From positions 1-20,714 of the IMG/VR virus record IMGVR_UViG_3300032304_000405: 20,714 bases of DNA, one strand, 5' to 3'. The notes below the pieces were generated by a model, which was not told where the DNA came from, did not search any database, and saw nothing but the letters and a program-made list of their open reading frames with translations. Numbering within the stretch: position 1 is the stretch's first letter; each line of letters opens with the position of its first letter. Positions 1-9,300 of the stretch are shown here, piece by piece. This DNA is from a virus. A program made the position numbers and the translations under genes.

Positions 1-76
1 CGGGACAGCGCCCGTGCATCCAGCCGCCCCATCCGTCATTCTTACCGCAACATTTGTGTCTGCACTGCCAACATGA
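1..76 (+). CDS. Possible C-terminal end of an upstream gene (partial)
   Basis: Frame 2 is open from the window edge to a TGA at 74-76 and would encode a short tail ending in SVILTATFVSALPT, which has the alternating hydrophobic look of a beta strand and would leave a 34-base gap before the next gene. Frame 1 is also open, ending at a TGA (112-114) that overlaps the next start codon as ATGA, but its product is Arg/Ser/Cys-rich and looks less protein-like. I favour frame 2 weakly. By position it would be another virion gene, but no function can be read from about 24 residues. Confidence 0.25.
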   Translation, partial: GTAPVHPAAPSVILTATFVSALPT

Positions 77-110
77 TACTATCAAACAACCCCCATTTTG
101 AGAGGCAAAA

Positions 111-3100
111 ATGAGCCTTCACGTACTAGCCGATCACATGGCGTCCAAGGGTCGCAACGGCGATTCAATGCTTGTCCACATGACTCCCGGAGAAGTCGCT
201 GGACTTCATGCGCTTGCCCTTAAACATGGCGGTGAACTGACAATTAACCCAGATACTGGTTTACCCGAAGCTAACTTTCTAAAGTCACTGTTGCCAATGT
301 TGGCAGGGGCAGCGCTTAACTTCTTTGTTCCCGGTTTGGGTGCGGCTGTTGGCGGTGCGTTTGGTCTTGGTGCGGCGGCGGGTACTGGTATTGCTGTGGG
401 CGGATTGACTACTCTGGCTACTGGCAGCTTGTCTCGTGGTTTGATGGCCGGTATGGGAGCATACGGCGGCGCTGGGTTGGCTGAAGGTTTGACTACCGCG
501 GGATTGCAGAGTGAAGTTGCCGCTAATTTACCTACAGTTCCTTCTGAAGGCCTTACACAAGCGCAAATACCTGACTATATTAAAAACGTTGAAAATGCAC
601 GCGGTGCAGCTATAGATAAATTTGGTGGTATGGGCGGAATGGACAAGCTGTCCGCAGGTTTTGATGCAGCTAAAAACGCTCCCGGCGCGTTCCTTAAAGA
701 CAACTTGATGCCTTTAGGTATGGCCGCAGCGCCAATCATGGCTGACATGATGGTTCCAACAACCACAAAGATGCCTGCGGCCACAGACACAGGTTACATC
801 CGTCAAAAAGTTTTTGACCCCGGTTCACAAACGTACCGTAGCTTGACGCCTGTCAAGGCCAGTGAGTTTGGCAGCCGTAACTTCTCCGACATTTATCGCG
901 GTTACAACGGCGGCGGTATTGTGGCTTTGGCTGGCGGCGGAGACGCGGCCCTTGAAGCATATCAAGCTGGAGATTACGGAAAAGCTAGCCAGCTACTTGC
1001 TGATGCTGGCATGAATGCACAAGATGTTGTGAGCAAATACGGTTTGAGTCAAGCAGATGCTGCAAATGTGGCACAAAATCTAGGCTATACCGGTGACATG
1101 AGCGGAATTCAATACGCAGCACCAGCAACGCAAGCTTCGTCATCCGGTCTATCCGCCGATGCCGCACGAAATTTGATAGAAGCGCAATACGCTACGATTG
1201 GGCGTTCTGGCGTTGGCACGGGCGCAAATCAAATTGACGAAGCAGGTCTTAACGCATGGACTAACGCTCTGGTTAGCGGTGAATTTAAGCCCGAAGACCT
1301 TAGCTCCCGTTTTGGCACAGCCGTTACTGACTACATGGCGCAGAACCCGGATGACCAGTACACCCAATATGTAAAAGATTATCAAGCAAAGCAAGCGACT
1401 ACTGGCGGCGGGGGCGTGTCTAATTTGGATACAACAGGGGGCGGCACAGCTACAGTCGCAGACACTTCCGGCATAGCTACACTGAACAACGCTGCCACAG
1501 GCACTAATTTAAATGCGTTCTCAAACGCCTACACAGGCGCAAACATTAACGACTATATTGCCAACAATAATCTAGATGCCGCAGGTATTGCCGCCGCAGC
1601 TAAGCAATTTAATGTAGACCCCGCTCAGATTGTTGCGGCTCAAAATGCCCAGAACATCGTGACCAATGTGTATCGCAACGTGCTTGGTCGTGATCCAGAC
1701 CCCGCTGGCCTGTCTTGGTGGACTAACCAAATTATGAACGGCGACCGTACAGGCGCTGAGATGTATGCAGAGTTCCAAAAAAGTGCTAAGAGCTTGCTTG
1801 GCACTGGCGGCACAAAAGAACTTTTTAAAGAGATGTCTCTTGAAAACGCGGTCAAAGATTTTGGCGGTTACCAATCTGCTGACAAACGTACGATTGCCGA
1901 TGAGTGGGTACGCAATACGCTTGGCCGCGAAGTAACTGAGGATGACCGCAAACAGCAATGGTACAAAGACGCGGCCAATAGCTCCGTCATGACTACCGTT
2001 GGTAAAGCTGAGGACATTTACAGCAAGTTTAAAGACTTTGCTAGAGACAATGCTTCAACTACTGTTGCACAACAGATTAAAGACGCTAAAGCAACGCTTT
2101 CTAAAAACGGCTTAACTGAAATGGACGTTCTGCGGCAGACAGGTAAGACTATTGCTGAGTTGGTTGGTAGCGGCATAAACCTTGAGAATGACCTTTTCAA
2201 AGCGTCTCAGTTACGCAAGCCCGGAGAAAAAGCTGGGTTTGATTTCAACACAATTAAAAAGCCCGTCATACCCAATACGTTTACTAAGGACGACGGCACG
2301 GGTGATAAAAAAGTTGTGGATCGTTTTGAAACCAACCCCTACGGCAACGTCACCAACCCCGGCGATTTAACATACAACCGAGACGGCACAGTAACTGTGA
2401 CGCCTAACATCCCATACCGTCCATACGGTGGCTTCTCTGGGATGGGCGAAGTTAAAAATGCTTATACGCAAGGTGGCGGCAGTCTCGGCTACACACCAAG
2501 GGTTGTAAATTCTGCGGACGAACACGACGAGTTGTACAACCGCTTTACACCGGGCGGCGATTCTGAAGCTGCATACAACTACCTGATGGGTAAAGGCGGC
2601 GCTAAGTACCCAACCAAATCTACTGTTGGCGAAATTGCTCGACCTTACCGCGAAGCTACCATGGGCTACCCAACCAGCACAAACAAAGCGTACAACTACG
2701 ACGCGGCCACTGGCAAGATGGTGCGCAACCCTGACTATGTAGCTCCCGGTCGTGATGCGGCAGGCAATGTCAACTACACCTTGTCTTTAAGCGAGATGAA
2801 AAAGTACTTGACGGCAAACCCGCTGTCAGGTCAAGCGCTCTATGACTGGGCGCAAGAAAACGGCGCTTCTGCACAAGACGTTGCCGATGCCACAGGGCGC
2901 AAGCTGTCCGAAGTTTATGCTGAGTTCCGTGCTGCGTCTAAGAAAGTCGCTGACGCTAAGAAAACAGATACAACTAATACCGACGCTATTATTAGCAACA
3001 CCAATGATGGTGGCGGTGGGGGCGGAGAAGCCGCTGGTGGTTTACAACAAAGCTATGCTATGGGCGGCTACGCCGTAGGCGGCGGTCTTGGCTCTCTGGG

Positions 3101-3380
3101 TTCTTACTCAGATGGCGGTCGACTGCTTAAAGGCCCCGGTGACGGCGTGTCTGACAGCATCCCTGCAACCATTGGTCAAAAGCAACAACCTGCCCGTCTT
3201 GCCGATGGTGAGTTTGTAGTGCCTGCCCGTATCGTGTCTGAGTTGGGTAACGGCTCAACAGAAGCGGGTGCTAAAAAGCTTTACGCCATGATGGATCGTG
3301 TGCAACGCGCACGGGGTAAGACCACAGGCAAAAACAAAGTAGCGGCTAACAGCCGCGCTGACAAATATCTTCCCGCTTAA
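111..3380 (+). CDS. Large DUF4214-containing putative virion protein
   Basis: A 1089-aa protein of the type found in the late region of environmental tailed phages. The first 50 residues carry a characteristic LVHMTPGEVAGL...GGELTINPDTGLPE segment, followed by a long Gly/Ala-rich hydrophobic stretch (about 57-125) that could insert in a membrane. A Gly motif (GGGIVALAGGG, 267-277) precedes a repeat-rich middle. The clearest known domain is DUF4214 (about 516-562, with VYRNVLGRDPDPAGLSWW). Two weaker look-alikes lie near 351-409 and 590-645, and short two-helix repeats near 282-325, 480-515, 656-690 and 905-943. The C-terminus carries a conserved-looking ARLADGEFVVPARIVSELG segment. DUF4214 is known mainly from surface and S-layer-type proteins, so a tail, adhesion or ejection role is inferred, not shown. 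The start is supported by GAGAGG five bases upstream. The next gene begins 10 bases after the stop, so the two are probably co-transcribed. Confidence 0.85.
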   Translation: MSLHVLADHMASKGRNGDSMLVHMTPGEVAGLHALALKHGGELTINPDTGLPEANFLKSLLPMLAGAALNFFVPGLGAAVGGAFGLGAAAGTGIAVGGLTTLATGSLSRGLMAGMGAYGGAGLAEGLTTAGLQSEVAANLPTVPSEGLTQAQIPDYIKNVENARGAAIDKFGGMGGMDKLSAGFDAAKNAPGAFLKDNLMPLGMAAAPIMADMMVPTTTKMPAATDTGYIRQKVFDPGSQTYRSLTPVKASEFGSRNFSDIYRGYNGGGIVALAGGGDAALEAYQAGDYGKASQLLADAGMNAQDVVSKYGLSQADAANVAQNLGYTGDMSGIQYAAPATQASSSGLSADAARNLIEAQYATIGRSGVGTGANQIDEAGLNAWTNALVSGEFKPEDLSSRFGTAVTDYMAQNPDDQYTQYVKDYQAKQATTGGGGVSNLDTTGGGTATVADTSGIATLNNAATGTNLNAFSNAYTGANINDYIANNNLDAAGIAAAAKQFNVDPAQIVAAQNAQNIVTNVYRNVLGRDPDPAGLSWWTNQIMNGDRTGAEMYAEFQKSAKSLLGTGGTKELFKEMSLENAVKDFGGYQSADKRTIADEWVRNTLGREVTEDDRKQQWYKDAANSSVMTTVGKAEDIYSKFKDFARDNASTTVAQQIKDAKATLSKNGLTEMDVLRQTGKTIAELVGSGINLENDLFKASQLRKPGEKAGFDFNTIKKPVIPNTFTKDDGTGDKKVVDRFETNPYGNVTNPGDLTYNRDGTVTVTPNIPYRPYGGFSGMGEVKNAYTQGGGSLGYTPRVVNSADEHDELYNRFTPGGDSEAAYNYLMGKGGAKYPTKSTVGEIARPYREATMGYPTSTNKAYNYDAATGKMVRNPDYVAPGRDAAGNVNYTLSLSEMKKYLTANPLSGQALYDWAQENGASAQDVADATGRKLSEVYAEFRAASKKVADAKKTDTTNTDAIISNTNDGGGGGGEAAGGLQQSYAMGGYAVGGGLGSLGSYSDGGRLLKGPGDGVSDSIPATIGQKQQPARLADGEFVVPARIVSELGNGSTEAGAKKLYAMMDRVQRARGKTTGKNKVAANSRADKYLPA

Positions 3381-3390
3381 GGAATAGATC

Positions 3391-4446
3391 ATGGCTGATC
3401 CACAAGTATCCCTACAAACAATAAACCAGTCGCAAACCACAATCCCTGACTACGCCAAGCCGTATGTTGAGGATTTGTTAGGCCAAGCCCAAGCGGTCAC
3501 GGACATCAATGCCAACCCCTACATGCAATACATGGGGGATCGCGTAGCGCAGTTCACGCCTTTGCAACAGCAAGCGTACGAAAATGCAGGCTTGATGCAG
3601 ACTGCCCCGCAGTTGGGCGATGCTACGGCTATGGCGGGTATGGCTGGTTTGGGCGCTCTCAATACTCAGTACACATTTAGACCTTCAGATTTCAACACAG
3701 CATTTGGTGCCGCCACTACTAGAGACGCGCAAGGCAATGTAACGGGCAACACCATGATGAACCCCTACATGCAGAATGTAGTGGAGCGTCAGCAAGCAGA
3801 TGCACAACGCCAAGCGGCTATTGCAGGTCAAGCACAACAAGCTCAAGCGGCTCGTTCAGGTGCTTTTGGCGGCAGTGGTGACTACCTCATGCGCGGTCAA
3901 GCCGCAGGTAACTTGGCTCGTCAAAAGGGCGACATCCAAGCACAAGGTTTGCAAAATGCTTACAACCAAGCAATGCAACAGTTCAACACGCAGTATCAAC
4001 AAAATGCACAGCAGCAACAGTATGGCGCAGGGTTGGGACTTCAAGGTCTGCAAACAGCCAATACTGCCGCAGGCAACTTGGCCAACATTGGCAACACACA
4101 GTACAACCAGAACATGGGCATCAATCAGATGCAGAATCAGTACGGTGGCCAGCAGCAACAGCAAATACAAAATGTGCTGAACAACCAATACGGTGATTTT
4201 TTAAACTACCAGAACTACCCATACAAACAGTTGGGTTTCATGTCTGACATGCTCCGTGGTTTGCCACTGACTCAGCAATCAACATCAATATATGGGCAAG
4301 CACCTTCTATGGCGTCTCAAGTAGCAGGTCTTGGTGGCGCGGCACTGACTGGCGCTAAGTTGTTTGGTGCGGCTGGTGGAGCTACCAGCGATTTGGAACG
4401 CCGCCCTGCGGGTTTGGCTGAGTTAGCTATCTATAACATGGGTTGA
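3391..4446 (+). CDS. Gln-rich putative internal virion / DNA-ejection protein
   Basis: A 351-aa protein with no cysteine and very high Gln, Asn and Ala content. The N-terminus (IPDYAKPYVEDLLGQAQ, then FTPLQQQAYE) and a central NPYMQNVVERQQADAQRQ helix (about 125-145), followed by a Gln/Ala-rich helix and a GAFGGSGD turn, are a pattern I know from unannotated structural proteins of environmental phages. Residues 170-270 are almost entirely Gln/Asn/Gly repeats such as QYQQNAQQQQYGAG. The C-terminus is a small hydrophobic Gly/Ala segment (about 305-330) that may contact membrane. Size and position between other virion genes fit a podovirus-like internal or ejection protein (compare T7 gp14), but no homology to a named family is visible. 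AAGGA seven bases before the ATG supports the start. It abuts the next gene. Confidence 0.8.
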   Translation: MADPQVSLQTINQSQTTIPDYAKPYVEDLLGQAQAVTDINANPYMQYMGDRVAQFTPLQQQAYENAGLMQTAPQLGDATAMAGMAGLGALNTQYTFRPSDFNTAFGAATTRDAQGNVTGNTMMNPYMQNVVERQQADAQRQAAIAGQAQQAQAARSGAFGGSGDYLMRGQAAGNLARQKGDIQAQGLQNAYNQAMQQFNTQYQQNAQQQQYGAGLGLQGLQTANTAAGNLANIGNTQYNQNMGINQMQNQYGGQQQQQIQNVLNNQYGDFLNYQNYPYKQLGFMSDMLRGLPLTQQSTSIYGQAPSMASQVAGLGGAALTGAKLFGAAGGATSDLERRPAGLAELAIYNMG

Positions 4447-4451
4447 AGAAC

Positions 4452-6326
4452 ATGATTGATGTAAACCAAATCACCTCTACCCTGCGCGGGATGCCTGACC
4501 AGCAGTTGCAGCAGTATGCCATGATGCACAAGGGCGACCCTTATATTCTTTCTCTTGCCGTTTCAGAAAGCAACCAACGCAAACAACTGCGCACAGCCGC
4601 TCAAGGTCAAGGCGGCGGGCAACAAATGCCCAAAGTAGCCGACTCTGCAATTGCAGGCATGGCTCAGCAACAACTTCCCGAGAACCAAGGCATAGCGCAG
4701 ATTCCCACCCCTAACATTCAGCGCATGGCTGACGGCGGTATTGCAGGCTACGAAGACGACGAAGAAGGCATGGCTACTGGCGGTATGGGCGGCATGTTTA
4801 ACTTTGCCCAGCAAAGCGAGCCTGTAGTTCGTATGGCTGGTGGCGGCGCAGTTCAGAAGTTTGCTGGTAAAGGCGAGTCACTTGTTCGTACAACCGACGG
4901 CGGTAAGTCTTGGTTCTTGGACATCCCAAAAACAATCCGTGATCCTAGCGTTCCTTACTACCGCGAGATTCCAAACCCAGCAGCCAAATTAGGTGACATG
5001 AAGTTCCCGTCAAGAGCGGCGGCTTTGGAAGCTGCTACTACTGCTAGTACAAAATTCTCAAGCGCCCGCGGCGCAGAACCTTATTCGGCGGCTTTAGGAG
5101 CCGCACTCCCGACTGTATCTAATACGTACGATGCTACAGACGGCACCACAAGAATACGTCGTGCAAATGACCCAATAGAAAAAATAGGTCAGTCACGAGA
5201 ACTGTTTGGAAAAACAGAACAAACAGCAACTTTCCAAGGGCCAGATTACCCAATAGTTCCTCGTTTTCAGCCCGGTGTAAGCGATGCTCCTGTGCCTGCC
5301 GTTGCTGCCGCACCTGATGTTGCCGCACCCCCAACTGCTACCCCGCCTGCTGCTGGTGGCGTTACAGACCTTATTCCAAGTATTGCAGGACTTAATACGA
5401 GTTTTAAACCATCAAAAGCACCGACTATTGACGACGCCAAAACTTTGTCAGACAAGTTTTTTAATACAGATAAACGTGTAAACGAAATTAACCGTCAAGT
5501 CACGCAAGAGCAGATGGACGCAAACACTGCCAAAGAAAACAGTATTGCTGCTCTGGAAGCTTTCAACAAAAAGCAAGGCCCCGCTTTTGCAGGGTACGAG
5601 GCAACGTTGAAGAAAGAAGAACTGCAAGACGCCACCGACAAAGAAAAAGCCGGTTTGCAGGCGTTGTTTAAAGGCTTCTTGGCTATGGCTGCTGGCGAAT
5701 CTCCAAATGCGGCGACAAACATTGCCAAAGGCGCTATGTCGGGTCTGGAAGATTACTCTGGCGCTATGAAAGAACTTAAGAAATCTGCCAAAGAACGCAA
5801 CAAAGAGATGCAGTATATTGAGCAAGCCCGTCGTGCAGAAGAGCGCGGTAACTTTGATAAAGCGCAATCGTTTGAGGAAAAAGCTGAAACGTCTAGACAA
5901 GCATCCGCTCGTTTTGGTATTGCAGCTATTAACGACATTACAAACGCGGGAGCCAAAGCTTCTACAGACATATACAACACAATAACAACTAACAGGTCGC
6001 GTGAGAATGTCGCAGCAATGGGTGAGGCCGCACAAAATTTACGCACCAAAGCAACTATTGAAGCACAACTAAACACGCCGGATAGACTGGTGTTTAATCA
6101 ACTTGTTAAAGACAATAAAAACGACCCTGTAGCAGCAGCGGAAGCGCTTCAGAAGATGAAAGCCGAGAAGTTTAACTTATACGATTCGTACAGCAAGTAC
6201 TTGACAGCTTTTGCAAACAAAGAAGGCGTGTCACCGCCATTACCGTTTGACCAGTACGCAAAGCAGTTTATTCCTGAAGTTAACCCGAATAAAAATACTA
6301 CTATACGAACTCAGCCGGGTGGTTGA
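4452..6326 (+). CDS. Putative virion-associated protein with Gly motifs and coiled coil
   Basis: About 624 aa. The N-terminus (MPDQQLQQYAMMHKGDPY) is followed by a Gln/Pro-rich stretch and two Gly motifs, MADGGIAGY (from residue 92) and MAGGGAVQKFAG (from 128), which resemble the GGGIVALAGGG motif in the first large gene. The middle (about 280-305) is an Ala/Pro linker. The C-terminal half (about 342-500) is strongly helical and charged, with heptad-like runs such as KELKKSAKERNKEMQYIEQA, and probably forms a coiled coil. I do not recognise a catalytic domain. The order beside the DUF4214 and Gln-rich proteins suggests a structural or ejected protein. An in-frame TTG at 4443 overlaps the preceding stop as TTGA and is an alternative coupled start. 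I chose the ATG six codon-bases downstream because neither has a strong Shine-Dalgarno sequence. Confidence 0.8.
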   Translation: MIDVNQITSTLRGMPDQQLQQYAMMHKGDPYILSLAVSESNQRKQLRTAAQGQGGGQQMPKVADSAIAGMAQQQLPENQGIAQIPTPNIQRMADGGIAGYEDDEEGMATGGMGGMFNFAQQSEPVVRMAGGGAVQKFAGKGESLVRTTDGGKSWFLDIPKTIRDPSVPYYREIPNPAAKLGDMKFPSRAAALEAATTASTKFSSARGAEPYSAALGAALPTVSNTYDATDGTTRIRRANDPIEKIGQSRELFGKTEQTATFQGPDYPIVPRFQPGVSDAPVPAVAAAPDVAAPPTATPPAAGGVTDLIPSIAGLNTSFKPSKAPTIDDAKTLSDKFFNTDKRVNEINRQVTQEQMDANTAKENSIAALEAFNKKQGPAFAGYEATLKKEELQDATDKEKAGLQALFKGFLAMAAGESPNAATNIAKGAMSGLEDYSGAMKELKKSAKERNKEMQYIEQARRAEERGNFDKAQSFEEKAETSRQASARFGIAAINDITNAGAKASTDIYNTITTNRSRENVAAMGEAAQNLRTKATIEAQLNTPDRLVFNQLVKDNKNDPVAAAEALQKMKAEKFNLYDSYSKYLTAFANKEGVSPPLPFDQYAKQFIPEVNPNKNTTIRTQPGG

Positions 6327-6349
6327 TAATACGTAAAGGCGCTTAAACA

Positions 6350-6370
6350 TCTGAGCCCGCGCCGCTCAGA
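6350..6370 (+). repeat. Short inverted repeat upstream of the giant gene
   Basis: TCTGAGC (6350-6356) and GCTCAGA (6364-6370) can pair as a 7-bp stem around a CCGCGCC loop, in the 63-base gap between the 624-aa and 2928-aa genes. No U-tract follows, so an intrinsic terminator is unlikely. It could be an RNA processing or stability element, or chance. This is the longest non-coding gap in the + block. Confidence 0.35.
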
Positions 6371-6389
6371 CACAATTTGCGAGAACAAC

Positions 6390-9300
6390 ATGGCACGATA
6401 CATAGAACTACCTGACGGCAGCGCCCTTGAATTAAAGAAGGGGCAGTCGCCCGTAGAAGGAATGATGGCCGCTCGCCAGTTGTTCCCCGAGTTGTTTAAA
6501 AGTGAAGACAAACCCAAAGAAGACACCAAAGGTTTTAAAGCTGCCGCGGCCGCAGGCTTTGAGCGTTTAAAAGGTGAGACCGCACTGACTGCGGCTAAGC
6601 TCGGGCTAAAGGATATAGACGAAGCAGAAGCGTATCGAAAAGAAAAACAGGCGTCGGCGGCCAGACGCTTCACGCCCACTGAAGACAGCTTCATAGAGTC
6701 CCCATTTCAAAACGTTAAAGAATTACTGGGCGGGTCTGTTCCGTACATGTTGGCTCCTGCCGCCGCAGGTCTTGCGGCTTTAGCCGCCCCAGTATCAGCA
6801 CCAGTTGCGGCCGGCTTAGGTTTGTTGGGTGCTGGCGCTGTGTCTACTGGCCAGTTCACAGGTTCCAACCTTGCACGTCAAATGGACACCGGCAAGTCTT
6901 TGGAAGAAACAAGTCTAGGAAAAGCTGCAGCAGCCGCTGTGCCACAAGCGTTAATTGACACCGCTGCCATGGCGTTGTTGCCCGGTGTGGGCAAGCTGTT
7001 CGGCTCTGTGGGCTCTAAGCTTACGACTGAACAAGCCAAGGCTATTGCTTCCCAAACACTCACTCGAACAATTGCAGACTACACCGCCAAGACGGGCGTA
7101 GTGATGGGCCGAGAGGGTGTAACAGAAGCCACGCAACAACTGCTTGAGCGCCTACAGGCAGGCTTGGAGATTACCGATCCTGAAGCCCGTAAAGAGTATA
7201 TTGACAGCTTTATTGGCGGCGCTGTATTAGGCGGTGTGCTTGCACCTGCTGGCCGTGCTTTTGAGCGTGGGGGAGCCAAGCGGCAAGCAGCGGCGGCTGA
7301 CCGAGCCGAAGCTTTGCAACTAAGTTCCGAAAAGCTACAGCAACAAAGAACCCAAGAAGAAGCGGCTGCGCAGGCACTAGAAGCAGAAAGACAATCGCCT
7401 GCGTACGCAACAAAACTCGGCACAGATTACGAAGCACTGCTGAAAGACTATCAAGCCAAACGCTCAGTTCTTAAAGACCCCGGCAAAAACGCTACGCCTG
7501 AAGAAAAGGCCGTGTACAAAGAAGCTAAAGCCGAAGTCAGCGCCCTGTACGACCAACTAGCCGAGTTAACTCCTGAGTACCGACGAACCAAACCCATACG
7601 TGCGCAAGAAGCAGAGAAAGCGCGTATTGCCGGTATGTCGCCTTACGACTACATGTTGGAGCAGACTGGCGAAGTTTCTTCAGCCCCCACACCAAAAGGT
7701 ACGGCTGATCTTGCAGGCTACTATGAACAGCAGATAGCCAATCCACAACAAGAAGTTATGGACTACGCTGCAAAACAACTACAGCTAGCCAATACACAAC
7801 AACTAGCTAACGAAAAAGAACCGACGTTAGCCGCTAAAGACTACGTTGCATACTTGATGGTTAATCCTTCAATGGCCGCACAGGTTTTGCAATCCCGCAC
7901 AACACTACCCGGACTGACAAAACAACAGAGAAATTTGGTCTTTGCTAGTCTTGAACAGCAGTTAGAAGCACTTCGTGCAGAGAACGCAGTAAAAGCCGCG
8001 CGGCCTAATCAGGCTCGTTTAGAAACAGTTGAAGACGAAGAGCAAGCCGCACTTGAAGCTAGCCGTGCAGCCGATGCTCAAGCCGCAGAGAAAGCCGCCT
8101 TACTTGAGCGTATGACGCCTGAGATGCAGGCACTACAGCGAATGAAACGCGCCCCGTCTCCAATGACCGAGAACTTGGGGCTATTTGGAAACGAAGAAGC
8201 TACACCATCGACATCTGCTGCGTTTGGTCAGTTGCAACAACGCTTGCAGGGTATACCCTTAGAGGAAGGCACACTGCCTACAGCCGAGGACGTTGGCCCC
8301 GAAGGTGAACAGCAGCGCGTAATTAAACGCGTGTCAGATGCCGAGTTTAAACTGCGCCCCGGCACTACTTCTGTCCCAGCCAATAGAAAAAAAGAAACAG
8401 AAGCGCGTATTAAATCAATTCAGGAAACACAAGATTTAACGCCTGAACAAATAGACGTTTTGCGTACGGCATTTAATGCTCCTACATCAACAAAAAATGC
8501 AATCCTTGATCGTATTAACCGCGTACTGTCTACATACCAGCTGTCCCCTGAAGCAGCCGCTTTTTTGCGCCGTGCTGAACAAGTAGTACCGGAAGCAGAC
8601 GCAAAAATTAAACAAGCCACACAAGTTTTAGCAAATCAAGAAAACATAGCTGGTGATATTGTTGCAAGCAAAGGGTTGGTAAAAAATGTATCGGAGTCGC
8701 AGGGCTTCCTTACACTACTTGACCGACAGTTGACAAAGATTGAGAGCGGCGCAGAGGGTGTGCCGCGTAAAGGTGCTGGCCGTCCAGTAACTCTCAAGAC
8801 CTTCCCGTTGGACATGACGGGCGCTACAGCCGCCAAAGCCAGCACAACCACGCCAACTGAGCCGTTTAAGAAAGATGTTGATAGTATTACTGGGGCTGCC
8901 CCCGGCCAAGCCGCATCGGTATCTCAGACTGAGATGTATGCCCAGCGTGAGCGTCTTGAGCGTACAGGCAAGCCCGGCAAGCTACCCGGTTTTGTAACCC
9001 AGCCTAAAGAAGCAGAACGCACAACTGGCGAAGCAGCCCAGCCCACCGTTGAGAAACGTGGGCAAGAGATTAACAAGCCGGTGTATCGCATCAACCCTGT
9101 AACAGGCAAACAGGAACTTGTGTCTGGAACCATACGTGGTAAGAGTGCTGAAGCCTTACCGCTGTCTTTACAGGCTGAGTTAGAGCCGCTAGTGCGTTTG
9201 TCCGAGACTGTTCGTGACGAGCAAGCAGGTCAGTTGCCTTTGTTTGGTGCAGCCGATGAACGTAGCCGTGTACAGAAAGCCGAACGCCGCGGCATTGAAG

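Noticed and set aside
53-80. Possible promoter before the first large gene (TTGTGT and GATACT)
   Set aside because: Both boxes match the consensus poorly and the gene is more simply explained as part of a longer late transcript.
1-114. Frame 1 reading to an ATGA overlap with the first large gene
   Set aside because: The overlap is attractive, but the peptide looks unlike a folded protein end; the frame 2 tail is somewhat more plausible.
3800-4188. Open frames on both strands within the Gln-rich gene
   Set aside because: They arise because CAA/CAG-rich repeats are free of stops in several frames; the products are low-complexity.
5448-6035. 195-aa open frame on the - strand opposite the 624-aa gene
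   Set aside because: Cys/Phe/Leu-rich product typical of the reverse complement of a Lys/Glu/Ala-rich coiled coil; no support beyond being open.
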